64,000 nt of DNA from Thiohalobacter sp. IOR34. Its GTDB lineage: Bacteria; Pseudomonadota; Gammaproteobacteria; Thiohalobacterales; Thiohalobacteraceae. This document shows positions 1 through 7,163 of the stretch, piece by piece. Under the pieces are notes generated by a model that worked only from the letters and a program-made list of their open reading frames with translations, was not told the DNA's origin and made no database searches. Position 1 is the first letter of the stretch. Each line of letters starts with the position of its first letter. The stretch is taken from NCBI RefSeq assembly GCF_030406045.1, contig NZ_CP128988.1, positions 2,019,438-2,083,437 on the forward strand, written 5' to 3'. A program made the translations under genes and the position numbers.

Positions 1-140
1 TTACCACGTCGGTCGATATAGATTGCCGATGGCGTCACATCATTCTGTTCGGGACTCTTCCAGATGCGGGTCTCGGAACCGTCATAGGAGCAGATCGCGC
101 TATTTGTGGTACCCAAGTCAATTCCGACAAAATTTTTCAT
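1..140 (-). CDS. Hsp70/DnaK-family protein, N-terminal fragment
   Basis: Only the first ~46 codons are in the window. The peptide opens MKNFVGIDLGTTNSAICSYD, the phosphate-1 loop of the Hsp70 ATPase domain, so the gene encodes an ATP-dependent chaperone or Hsp70-like protein. The ATG at 138-140 overlaps the TGA of the upstream GrpE-like gene (ATGA), so the two are translationally coupled. The gene continues left of position 1, so it cannot be told whether the C-terminal substrate domain is present. It sits beside conjugation genes on an ICE, which suggests an accessory paralogue rather than housekeeping dnaK (inference). Confidence 0.85.
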   Translation of the reverse strand, partial: MKNFVGIDLGTTNSAICSYDGSETRIWKSPEQNDVTPSAIYIDRRG

Positions 141-517
141 AATTCCACCTTCCTCAATGTGACGGTTCCTGTCTTCACCAAGCCTTCTTTTCCCATAATG
201 ATCGGCTCGAGCATCTGGTCGACTATCAAGGCATCCTTCGCGTCGAATTCTTCGATGTTCAGGGGAGTGGCGGCCATGCCGGGATCAAAGGGATGTCCTT
301 CGACGTTTACGATCCTGAGCTCGGCCTGCTCAAGGGCCTCTTCGACCTTTTTGATGAACCACCGGAACTGGCTCTTGTACCGGTTTTGTTCTCCGGCATC
401 GAGTTTTGTCAGCAGACGGTCGAACACCCGGCCAAAGCGCCAGGATTCAACTGCCATACTGATCACTGCATCCCTCATGGCCTCAGGGGTGGTTGTCGTT
501 TGTTCAGAATCGGCCAT
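137..517 (-). CDS. GrpE-like small protein coupled to Hsp70
   Basis: 126 residues. Residues 1-70 are helical and charged; residues ~68-126 resemble the beta-rich head of GrpE, the Hsp70 nucleotide exchange factor. The run VEGHPFDPGMAAT matches the GrpE pattern G-x-x-F-D-P-x-x-H/M-x-A, and the end (GTVTLRKVEL) resembles the conserved R-P-A-x-V strand. It is shorter than GrpE (~190-200 residues) because the long N-terminal coiled coil is mostly missing. The start has a strong GGGAGG ribosome binding site. It overlaps the Hsp70 start by four bases, which supports an exchange-factor role. It could also be an unrelated co-chaperone; the assignment rests on a short motif and context. Confidence 0.5.
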   Translation of the reverse strand: MADSEQTTTTPEAMRDAVISMAVESWRFGRVFDRLLTKLDAGEQNRYKSQFRWFIKKVEEALEQAELRIVNVEGHPFDPGMAATPLNIEEFDAKDALIVDQMLEPIIMGKEGLVKTGTVTLRKVEL

Positions 518-824
518 ACGCCCCTCCCTTTTTTAGCTCATCCCACTACCGCCACATCTGAGGTAACCCTGGATACCTGTTGGCAGAACATCCCGCTCCG
601 CGGTGGTTAGTGATTTTCCTTTTTAGGATCAATAGATTACCCAAAGTAAGGAAGAGATTCCACATCATGCATGGGAATAGAGGCGCCCCAAACACCTCAT
701 GCCTTTTCTTCGCGTATTTTCAATAAGTTACACTCCATCGAGCCTTTGAACCGTCAGAAATTCCATTGAAAAGGATATAAGGTTTTTCCTTCCCCAAGCG
801 CCCAGTTCGCTCAACGATGGGCGC
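518..824. other. Divergent intergenic region, GrpE-like / traU
   Basis: About 300 bp between the leftward GrpE-like/Hsp70 pair and rightward traU. It is more AT-rich than its flanks and should hold the divergent promoters. No convincing -35/-10 pair, terminator or repeat could be fixed by eye, and no clear ribosome binding site precedes the traU ATG. Confidence 0.4.
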
Positions 825-1829
825 ATGAAGCGCCCGTCAATCCACTACACTCTGCCGACTGCATACCTAATCGTGCTACTGCTGTGCCTGACATCCACCC
901 AGGCACAGGCCGAGCAGCCCTGCTACGGGCGCTTCCCCAACCCGTTCACCGACGTGTGCTGGAAATGTGTGTTCCCGATCAGCATCGGTCCGCTCAGAAT
1001 CGACATGGGGATGGAGGATTCCGGGGACAGCGTGCCGCTGATCTGCACCTGCCCCGCGCCGCCGCCCGTATTTGTCCGCATCGGCTTCGGGGCGGGATTC
1101 TGGGAGCCGGCCCGGGTGGCCGAGGTGGTGCGCACGCCATTCTGCTCCCCCCTGCTGGGTGGTGTCACCCTGGGCTCACTGGCCGCACCGTCGGGCACCA
1201 ACATCAAGACGAGCAACAACCGGGACGCCTTCTATCACGTCCACTGGTACATCTACCCCTTGCTGGCGTGGATGAACCTGCTGACGGACCTGGCGTGCGT
1301 GACGCCGGAGTCCTTCGACATCCTGTATATCACGGAGCTGGACCCGCTCTGGGAGGATGACGAACTCGCCTTCCTGATCAATCCCGAGGCGGCCTTGTTC
1401 GCCAATCCCATTGCCCAGGCCGCCTGCGCCGCCGATTGTGCCGCGGCCACCCTGGGCTTTCCGCTCGATCCGCTGTTCTGGTGCGCCGGCTGCCAGGGTT
1501 CCATGTACCCCATCGACGGCAACGTGAAACATCACGAAGGCGGCGTGGACAGCTCGCTGCTGCTAGTACAGCGCATGGCGGCCAAACTGCACCGGCAGCT
1601 CATCGCTCGGGACACGTCCAGTCGTGACGCCATGTGCCTGCCCCTGCCGCTGCCCATCCTGCGCAAGTCCCAGTACAAGACGCAGATGCTCTACCCCGTC
1701 CCCTTCACGCTCAATGCGCAGCCTTTCGGCAGGGTCACCATCCCCTGGGGCGCCGGGCGTGAGTATCCAGTGCGCGGCGAAGACTGGGCCTATCTAATCT
1801 GGAGGAAGAAGGCATGCTGCGCATTCTGA
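825..1829 (+). CDS. traU: TraU, F-type conjugation pore protein
   Basis: 334 residues, close to family length. An N-terminal signal peptide (hydrophobic run ~12-25 ending AQA/E) sends it to the periplasm. The mature start, CYGRFPNPFTDVCWKCVFPI, is the conserved opening of the TraU family, and the body is rich in Cys and Trp, as expected of a disulfide-dependent protein. In F-type systems TraU acts with TraW, TrbC and TraN in pilus assembly and mating-pair stabilisation. It is the first of six co-directional tra genes, and its 3' end overlaps trbC by 16 bp. The family assignment is secure; the exact start is less so. Confidence 0.93.
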   Translation: MKRPSIHYTLPTAYLIVLLLCLTSTQAQAEQPCYGRFPNPFTDVCWKCVFPISIGPLRIDMGMEDSGDSVPLICTCPAPPPVFVRIGFGAGFWEPARVAEVVRTPFCSPLLGGVTLGSLAAPSGTNIKTSNNRDAFYHVHWYIYPLLAWMNLLTDLACVTPESFDILYITELDPLWEDDELAFLINPEAALFANPIAQAACAADCAAATLGFPLDPLFWCAGCQGSMYPIDGNVKHHEGGVDSSLLLVQRMAAKLHRQLIARDTSSRDAMCLPLPLPILRKSQYKTQMLYPVPFTLNAQPFGRVTIPWGAGREYPVRGEDWAYLIWRKKACCAF

Positions 1830-2740
1830 GACTGTTGCCGCTCGCCAGCCTGTACCTGGCGACAGCGCCGATACTCCCAGCGGCGGAACCGGGCGCCGAC
1901 GACCTGGACAGCGCGAGCACCCGTTCACGGGATGCGGTGGAACAGGCACAGCGCCTGAGCCGGGATGCCCGTTTCAATCGCAGGATTCGCCGTGAAGGCG
2001 AACGTGCCTTGTCGTCCGCCGGCCAGGCCGGTAGCAATGCACCAGCCGGTCTAGCCGGCATCGATTTTCCCGAGATCGACCAACAGACACTGGCCAAGGC
2101 CAGGGAAGACATCAAGGCCCTGCTGTCCGACCCCCGGCTGGCCACACCGGCTGGTTCGCCTTCTGATGGCAACGAGCCCCATCCGCTGGTCTTCGTCTCA
2201 TTCTCGATGCCTGAAGTCTCTCTACGGTCACTGCTCGTGGAAGCCGCGCGAGTAGAGTCGCCGGTGGTGTTACGGGGACTGGTGGATAACTCCATGAAGC
2301 GCACCGTGGCGCGCCTCGGCGAACTGCTGGGCACGGGAGACAGTAGTGAGACGACGGGTGAACCCGCCCCGGAGCACGGGCGCGCAGCGGAGGTGCGAGC
2401 GACTGGGGCGCAGCGGCCGGACCCCACCATCACAGGGGCCGGGACGCAGCGGCCGTCTCCGCAACTGGCCTTCGGCCCCGTGAGCCGGCCGCTCCCATCG
2501 CTGGCCATCGATCCCACCCTGTTCGAGCGTTTCGGCGTGGACAAGGTGCCGACCTTCGTGCTGCCGCTGGACACTATCGCTCCCTGCACACCAGAGAGCT
2601 GTCCGGTACCCACACATCTGAAAGTGGCAGGTGACGTAAGCCTGGTTTACGCCCTGGGCGTCATGGCGCGGGAGGCTGACAGCACCACACTGGGAACCCG
2701 TGCCGAGCAGTGGCGGGAGCGGCTGGAGGCGCGGCCATGA
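1814..2740 (+). CDS. trbC: TrbC-type pilin assembly protein
   Basis: 308 residues with a signal peptide (hydrophobic ~3-22, AEP cleavage region). The central segment LVFVSFSMPEVSLRSLL and the later FGVDKVPTFVLP are the two halves of the thioredoxin-like TrbC fold found in F-type pilus assembly proteins. A proline/arginine-rich, low-complexity stretch (~178-225) interrupts the fold and is probably a lineage-specific insert. A GGAGGAAG ribosome binding site lies inside the end of traU. The stop forms an ATGA with the reconstructed original start of traN. No CXXC motif is seen, so a structural role is more likely than redox activity. Confidence 0.88.
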   Translation: MLRILRLLPLASLYLATAPILPAAEPGADDLDSASTRSRDAVEQAQRLSRDARFNRRIRREGERALSSAGQAGSNAPAGLAGIDFPEIDQQTLAKAREDIKALLSDPRLATPAGSPSDGNEPHPLVFVSFSMPEVSLRSLLVEAARVESPVVLRGLVDNSMKRTVARLGELLGTGDSSETTGEPAPEHGRAAEVRATGAQRPDPTITGAGTQRPSPQLAFGPVSRPLPSLAIDPTLFERFGVDKVPTFVLPLDTIAPCTPESCPVPTHLKVAGDVSLVYALGVMAREADSTTLGTRAEQWRERLEARP

Positions 2741-2741
2741 C

Positions 2742-3005
2742 ACCAAGACAATTGATGGCAAAGCCTCGTTCAGCGGGTGTCTGGGCGGTCAGCCGCAAGG
2801 CGCGGTGGCGCCGCCATAGCACTCCTATGGCAAGCCGACGCAACACCGCGGATGGCTGCCCAGACGCCCGCCCGCAGGGAGCGCCCCACGCGTCCCGGCT
2901 CGGCGTTGCGGCCCTTGGCAAGGGCCAGCCATTCCCTGCGGTCCGCGCCTTGATCCGGGACGCGTGGAGTGCTCTGAACGAGGCTTTGCCATCGATTGTC
3001 TTGGT
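2742..3005. mobile_element. 264-bp MITE-like element with 32-bp terminal inverted repeats
   Basis: Positions 2742-2773 and 2974-3005 are inverted repeats matching at 31 of 32 bases (outer bases accaagacaat, inner bases gcctcgttcag). The ~200 bp between them code for nothing recognisable and are partly palindromic. The element sits exactly between the trbC stop and the traN signal sequence. It is 264 bp, a multiple of three, and leaves the reading frame open across itself. No transposase is encoded. A 2-bp AC duplication at the edges is possible but not convincing. Confidence 0.75.
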
Positions 3006-3009
3006 ACGT

Positions 3010-4950
3010 ATGCCCATCCTGCTTCTGGCCTGTCTCACGCTTCCGCTCGCAGCGACAGCGGCGGACCTCACGCGCGATCAAGCCCTGCAGCTCGGCAAGG
3101 ATTTCGGCAACGCGAACAACACCGGCGTATCGAATGCGGCTGCCAGCCCCGACCTGACCACGGTGCCAAGCTACCAGGGCACCAGCGTCCCGGAAACCCA
3201 GTACTACGGCTCGGGCCTCGGCATCGAGGACGCCGCGCGGCAGGCCCTGCCCAACAGCGAGGTCGGCAGCTTCGTACAGGACAGCGCCTTGAGCCGCCCG
3301 CGCTTCAACATCGACCGCAACGATCCCATCGTCCAGCGTGGCGACACCATCAGCGCCGATCCGGAGACCCTGCTCGGGCAGCAGCTCACCGGCCAGTACA
3401 GCGGCTGCCAGGAGGTCACGACGACCACTGCCCCGGCCACCTGGTCGGAGGAATACTGCACCGAGTGGGGCATGGACCAGCAGGTTGGCTGCCAGAAGAC
3501 CCTCAACCTGTCCTGCAACCGACCCATCGAATGCGACGCCGGCGGCATCAACCTGGATTCCGTGCAAAGTGACATGCGCTGGACCTACACCTACCCCTAT
3601 CTGACCATCGGCACCATCAGCGACAACTACTGGAGCGGTTATTGCGCCGTCTTCGATCGGAGCACCACTTTCACCATCGAGGACATCAACAAGGTCCAGG
3701 AATTCACCCTCATCCAGGCCGGCTTCGACGACTGGATCAAGGTCGTCGTCAACGGGACCCTGGTCTATGTCGGGCCTTACGGCGGCGACCGGCTGGAGGT
3801 AGTCACCACCGGCCGGTTCCGCCGCGTGCAGTACGGCGCTTCCAGCTACGGCTGGTGCGAACTCAGCACGAGCTGGAACAAGTCCCTCAATATCGACATC
3901 AAGCCCTATTTGCGCACCGGCCTCAACACCATCGACATGCGGGTGATCGTCGCCGGCGGCGGCGAGGGCTGGATCAAGTTCAAGGCCACGCAATATTGCG
4001 ACTGCCAATGGTCGGAGACCTGGGAGAGCACCTGCGGTGCGCTGGAACAGCAGGCGCAGGCCGGCATGTGCGTGCAGCAATCCCAAACCTGCCTGGAGCC
4101 GGGCGAGACGCGCCTCATCGACGGCATCGAGGTCTACCGCGACTGCTGGCGCTATGACCTGTCCTACCTGTGCGCCACCGGTGAGACCCGCGAGGAGCCC
4201 TATTGCCAGGAACTGCGCGACCGCGGCTGTAGCCAGGTCAATTCCACCTGCGTGAGCACCCTGCCGGACGGGAGTTGCTACGAGTACCAGCAGACCTACC
4301 GCTGTCCCCAAGGCAATGCCGCCACTCAGACGGTGATGAACTGCGGCGGCCAGACCTTCTGTCTCGACGGCGACTGCTTCGATGCCGGCTATACGCCGAA
4401 CCAGGACTTCGGCCTGGCCGCGAGCCATCTGGGAGCGCTGGAATCGGCGGCGAACGATTTCGACACCACCAACATGGTGGTCTTCAAGGGCCAGGACATG
4501 CGCTGCAAGAAGACCGTCCTGGGTTTCTCCAACTGCTGCAAAGACAGCGGCTGGGGGTTGGACCTGTCGCTCGCCCAGTGCTCCGAACAGGAGCAGGTCC
4601 TTGGCCAGAAGCGCGAGGCCGGACAATGCCACTACGTCGGCTCCTATTGCAGCGACAAATCCATCTTCGGCTGCCTGGCGCGGAAGTACACCTACTGCTG
4701 CTTCAACTCCAAGCTTGCCCGCATCATCCACGAACAGGGCCGCCCCCAGCTCGGCATCGACTGGGGTTCCTCGAAAAACCCCAACTGCCGCGGCCTCACG
4801 CCCGAGGAGCTGACACAGATCGATTTCGCGAGCATCGACTTCACCGAGTTCTACGCCGATGCCTTTGCCGCCGCCGACAATGCCGACCGGCCTTCCGGCA
4901 ACCAGATGCAGCAGATCATCGAACAGCGCATCCAGAGGTTGCTGCCGTGA
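3010..4950 (+). CDS. traN: TraN, mating-pair stabilisation protein
   Basis: 646 residues from the ATG that opens a clear signal peptide (MPILLLACLTLPLAATAADL). The protein is very rich in cysteine, with many C-x(3-8)-C spacings (for example GNAATQTVMNCGGQTFCLDG and SNCCKDSGWG), typical of TraN, the outer-membrane adhesin that contacts the recipient cell. The open frame extends upstream through the inserted inverted-repeat element to ATG 2737, which overlaps the trbC stop. Without the element the start would read M-T-R-M-P-I-L, so 2737 is probably the ancestral coupled start. Initiation at 2737 today would put 91 residues ahead of the signal peptide. No good ribosome binding site precedes 3010. 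Confidence 0.9.
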   Translation: MPILLLACLTLPLAATAADLTRDQALQLGKDFGNANNTGVSNAAASPDLTTVPSYQGTSVPETQYYGSGLGIEDAARQALPNSEVGSFVQDSALSRPRFNIDRNDPIVQRGDTISADPETLLGQQLTGQYSGCQEVTTTTAPATWSEEYCTEWGMDQQVGCQKTLNLSCNRPIECDAGGINLDSVQSDMRWTYTYPYLTIGTISDNYWSGYCAVFDRSTTFTIEDINKVQEFTLIQAGFDDWIKVVVNGTLVYVGPYGGDRLEVVTTGRFRRVQYGASSYGWCELSTSWNKSLNIDIKPYLRTGLNTIDMRVIVAGGGEGWIKFKATQYCDCQWSETWESTCGALEQQAQAGMCVQQSQTCLEPGETRLIDGIEVYRDCWRYDLSYLCATGETREEPYCQELRDRGCSQVNSTCVSTLPDGSCYEYQQTYRCPQGNAATQTVMNCGGQTFCLDGDCFDAGYTPNQDFGLAASHLGALESAANDFDTTNMVVFKGQDMRCKKTVLGFSNCCKDSGWGLDLSLAQCSEQEQVLGQKREAGQCHYVGSYCSDKSIFGCLARKYTYCCFNSKLARIIHEQGRPQLGIDWGSSKNPNCRGLTPEELTQIDFASIDFTEFYADAFAAADNADRPSGNQMQQIIEQRIQRLLP

Positions 4951-5759
4951 AGGGTTGGGTATTGCTGTGGGGGATCCTGGCAATGAGCGGCACATATGCC
5001 GCCCCCGGTGAGCCGGTGGTCTACTACGAACGCCACAGCGAGGGCTGGTTCTGGTACCAGGATCCCGAACCGGAACCCGAGGCTGAAGAACCCGAGACTC
5101 CGTCGCCTGTGCCCGCCGATCCCGTGGCGGCGTTGTCGGCCTTCCAGGAGGAACTGGAAGTCGCCAAGGCCCGCGCGATCCTGGAGCCCACGGACGAGAA
5201 CCTGAAAACCTACCTGCGCCTGAACCAGCTCGCCATGAAGCGCGCGGGCAACTTCGCCCAGGCCTGGCAGCGCGTGGTGTGGACCACACCGGCGTTGGAC
5301 AGTCGTTTGATCCACCCGGTCAACGACCAGGCTGTGCAGGTGTTCAACGACGAAAAACTTCGCCTGGTCGACGGCTTCCTCGCCAAGACCGCGCGCAGTC
5401 ACGGGCTGTTTTTCTTCTTCAAGGGTTCCTGCCCGTTTTGCCACAAGTTCGCCCCTATCCTGAAGGCCTTCGCCGAGGCCTACGGTTTCCACGTCATCCC
5501 CATCAGCCTGGATGGCGGCACGCTGCCCGACTTCCCGAACCCCCGCAGCAATGCGGAGGTGGCGATCAAGCTGAACGTGGACACGGTACCCGCCGTGTTC
5601 CTGGTCAACCCTCGCGACCGGGCCATTCATCCCGTCGCCTTCGGCTACGTGAGCTGGTCCGAGCTGCGGCGGCGCATCTACACCCTGATGAACGGGCAGC
5701 CGCCGAACCCGCTGTTGCAGGCGCAACTCTCAGGAGGGCAAATCGATGCCAACGAGTAA
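4947..5759 (+). CDS. traF: TraF, thioredoxin-like pilus assembly protein
   Basis: 270 residues from a GTG that overlaps the traN stop (GTGA). It has a short signal peptide (to ~residue 18), a Pro/Glu-rich linker (YQDPEPEPEAEEPETPSP), a helical middle and a C-terminal thioredoxin-like domain. That domain carries GSCPFCHKFAP, an active-site CXXC, and a cis-proline context, VDTVPAVFLV. Many TraF proteins lack the CXXC pair, so this one may still be an active periplasmic disulfide oxidoreductase helping the Cys-rich TraU and TraN to fold (inference). Confidence 0.9.
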   Translation: MKGWVLLWGILAMSGTYAAPGEPVVYYERHSEGWFWYQDPEPEPEAEEPETPSPVPADPVAALSAFQEELEVAKARAILEPTDENLKTYLRLNQLAMKRAGNFAQAWQRVVWTTPALDSRLIHPVNDQAVQVFNDEKLRLVDGFLAKTARSHGLFFFFKGSCPFCHKFAPILKAFAEAYGFHVIPISLDGGTLPDFPNPRSNAEVAIKLNVDTVPAVFLVNPRDRAIHPVAFGYVSWSELRRRIYTLMNGQPPNPLLQAQLSGGQIDANE

Positions 5760-7152
5760 GCTCCACGCGTTCATGTCGGGCCTGTGTCTCGTCCTGACGG
5801 TATTCAGCGCCCGGGCCGACCTCGCCACGGACATGGACACCTTCTTCAACGATCTCAACTTCAGCAACGTCACCCGGCCGGGCGTCTACGAGGGCCAGAG
5901 CGCGGGGTACTTCACCGGCGGCGGCGTGTTCATGCGCGTGCCACAGCGCAACTACACCCTCTACTCGGTGCAGTGGCCGCGCTTTCGCGCCGGCTGCGGC
6001 GGTATCGACTTCTTCAGCGGCGGGTTTTCCTTCATCAACGCCCAGGAGTTCGTGGCCATGCTCCAGAACATCGGCTCGGTGGCCGTGAGCCAGGCCTTCA
6101 TGCTGGCGCTGCGCACCATCAGCCCCCAGATCGCCTCCACCATGGAGCAGATCCAGACCTGGGCGCAGAAATACGGGCTGAACAGCATCAACGCCTGCGA
6201 GGCCGGATCGGCCCTGGTGGGCGGGGCGCTCAAGACCTTTGGCATGTCCAAGCAGGCCTGCATCATGGAGCGGGTGAACAGCCGGGGCGAAACCTGGTCC
6301 GAGGCCGAGGTCGCCTGCACTACGGGCGGCGAGCGCATGAGCACCCTGCAGAACAGCCAGATGAAGCGCCTGATGGTGACCGAGGGCAACCTGGCCTGGC
6401 GTGCCATGATGCGCAATCCCTTCTTCGTGAGCGACAAGGATCTCGCCCAGGTGATGATGAACCTCTCGGGCACGGTGATCATGCGGGTGGACAATCCCGG
6501 CAACGAGGACACCACCATGACCTACCAGGTGATCCCCTCCATCCTGGCGGACAACACCGGCCGGGACCTGCTCCGGGTGTTGCTCGAGGGCGGCAGCGTC
6601 ACCGTGAAGGCCTGCTCCAACGGCACCGGGGACGAGTTCGCCTGCACCGAAATGAACGCCTCGCAGACCGTCACCATCAACCAGGGCCTGATCGCCAAGG
6701 TGCGTGCCATCCTCAACGACATCGTGGTGAACATCCAGAACGACACCCGCCTCGATGCCGTGCAGCAGGGGCTACTGGCCTCCACCTCACTGCCGGTCCA
6801 CAAGTACCTGACCGTGGGCGTGGCCTACATTCCCGGCACGCTGCAACCGGAGATCGAGAGCTACGCCACACTTATCGCCAAGGACATCCTCTACACCTAC
6901 CTGAACGACCTGCTCGGCAAGCTGGTCGCCTCGGTGCGTGCCCTGGAGAACAAGGAGGACGACAAGATCCGCGACTTCCTCGACGGCGTGATCAAGGCCC
7001 GGCGCGAGATCCGCACCTACAAGGACGACGTGCGCCGGGGCTTCGACGAGACGCTGGTGTTCACCCAGCGGGTGCGCGAATACGAGAAGGCGCTGGTCGG
7101 CAAGCTCTCACCGGGCATGTTCCGCAGCCTGGTGTGGGCGTCCGCCCAGTAA
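5746..7152 (+). CDS. traH: TraH, F-type pilus assembly protein
   Basis: 468 residues, the usual TraH size. It has a signal peptide (~1-24, SARA/D) and then the conserved GCGGIDFFSGGFSFINAQEF block near residues 85-105. The C-terminal ~100 residues are charged and helical, as expected of the coiled-coil tail of TraH. It starts 14 bp before the traF stop. In F, TraH is a periplasmic/outer-membrane pilus assembly factor that works with TraF and TraU. Nothing odd was seen. Confidence 0.92.
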   Translation: MPTSKLHAFMSGLCLVLTVFSARADLATDMDTFFNDLNFSNVTRPGVYEGQSAGYFTGGGVFMRVPQRNYTLYSVQWPRFRAGCGGIDFFSGGFSFINAQEFVAMLQNIGSVAVSQAFMLALRTISPQIASTMEQIQTWAQKYGLNSINACEAGSALVGGALKTFGMSKQACIMERVNSRGETWSEAEVACTTGGERMSTLQNSQMKRLMVTEGNLAWRAMMRNPFFVSDKDLAQVMMNLSGTVIMRVDNPGNEDTTMTYQVIPSILADNTGRDLLRVLLEGGSVTVKACSNGTGDEFACTEMNASQTVTINQGLIAKVRAILNDIVVNIQNDTRLDAVQQGLLASTSLPVHKYLTVGVAYIPGTLQPEIESYATLIAKDILYTYLNDLLGKLVASVRALENKEDDKIRDFLDGVIKARREIRTYKDDVRRGFDETLVFTQRVREYEKALVGKLSPGMFRSLVWASAQ

Positions 7153-7163
7153 GGTAGTGCCCT

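Noticed and set aside
2710-2736. TraN start at ATG 2,710
   Set aside because: It lies inside trbC with no ribosome binding site; 2,737 (coupled) or 3,010 (signal peptide) are better.
2770-5289. Long minus-strand open frame (839 codons) opposite traN/traF
   Set aside because: The plus strand has recognisable TraN and TraF with signal peptides and cysteine patterns; the antisense frame is open only because of high third-position GC.
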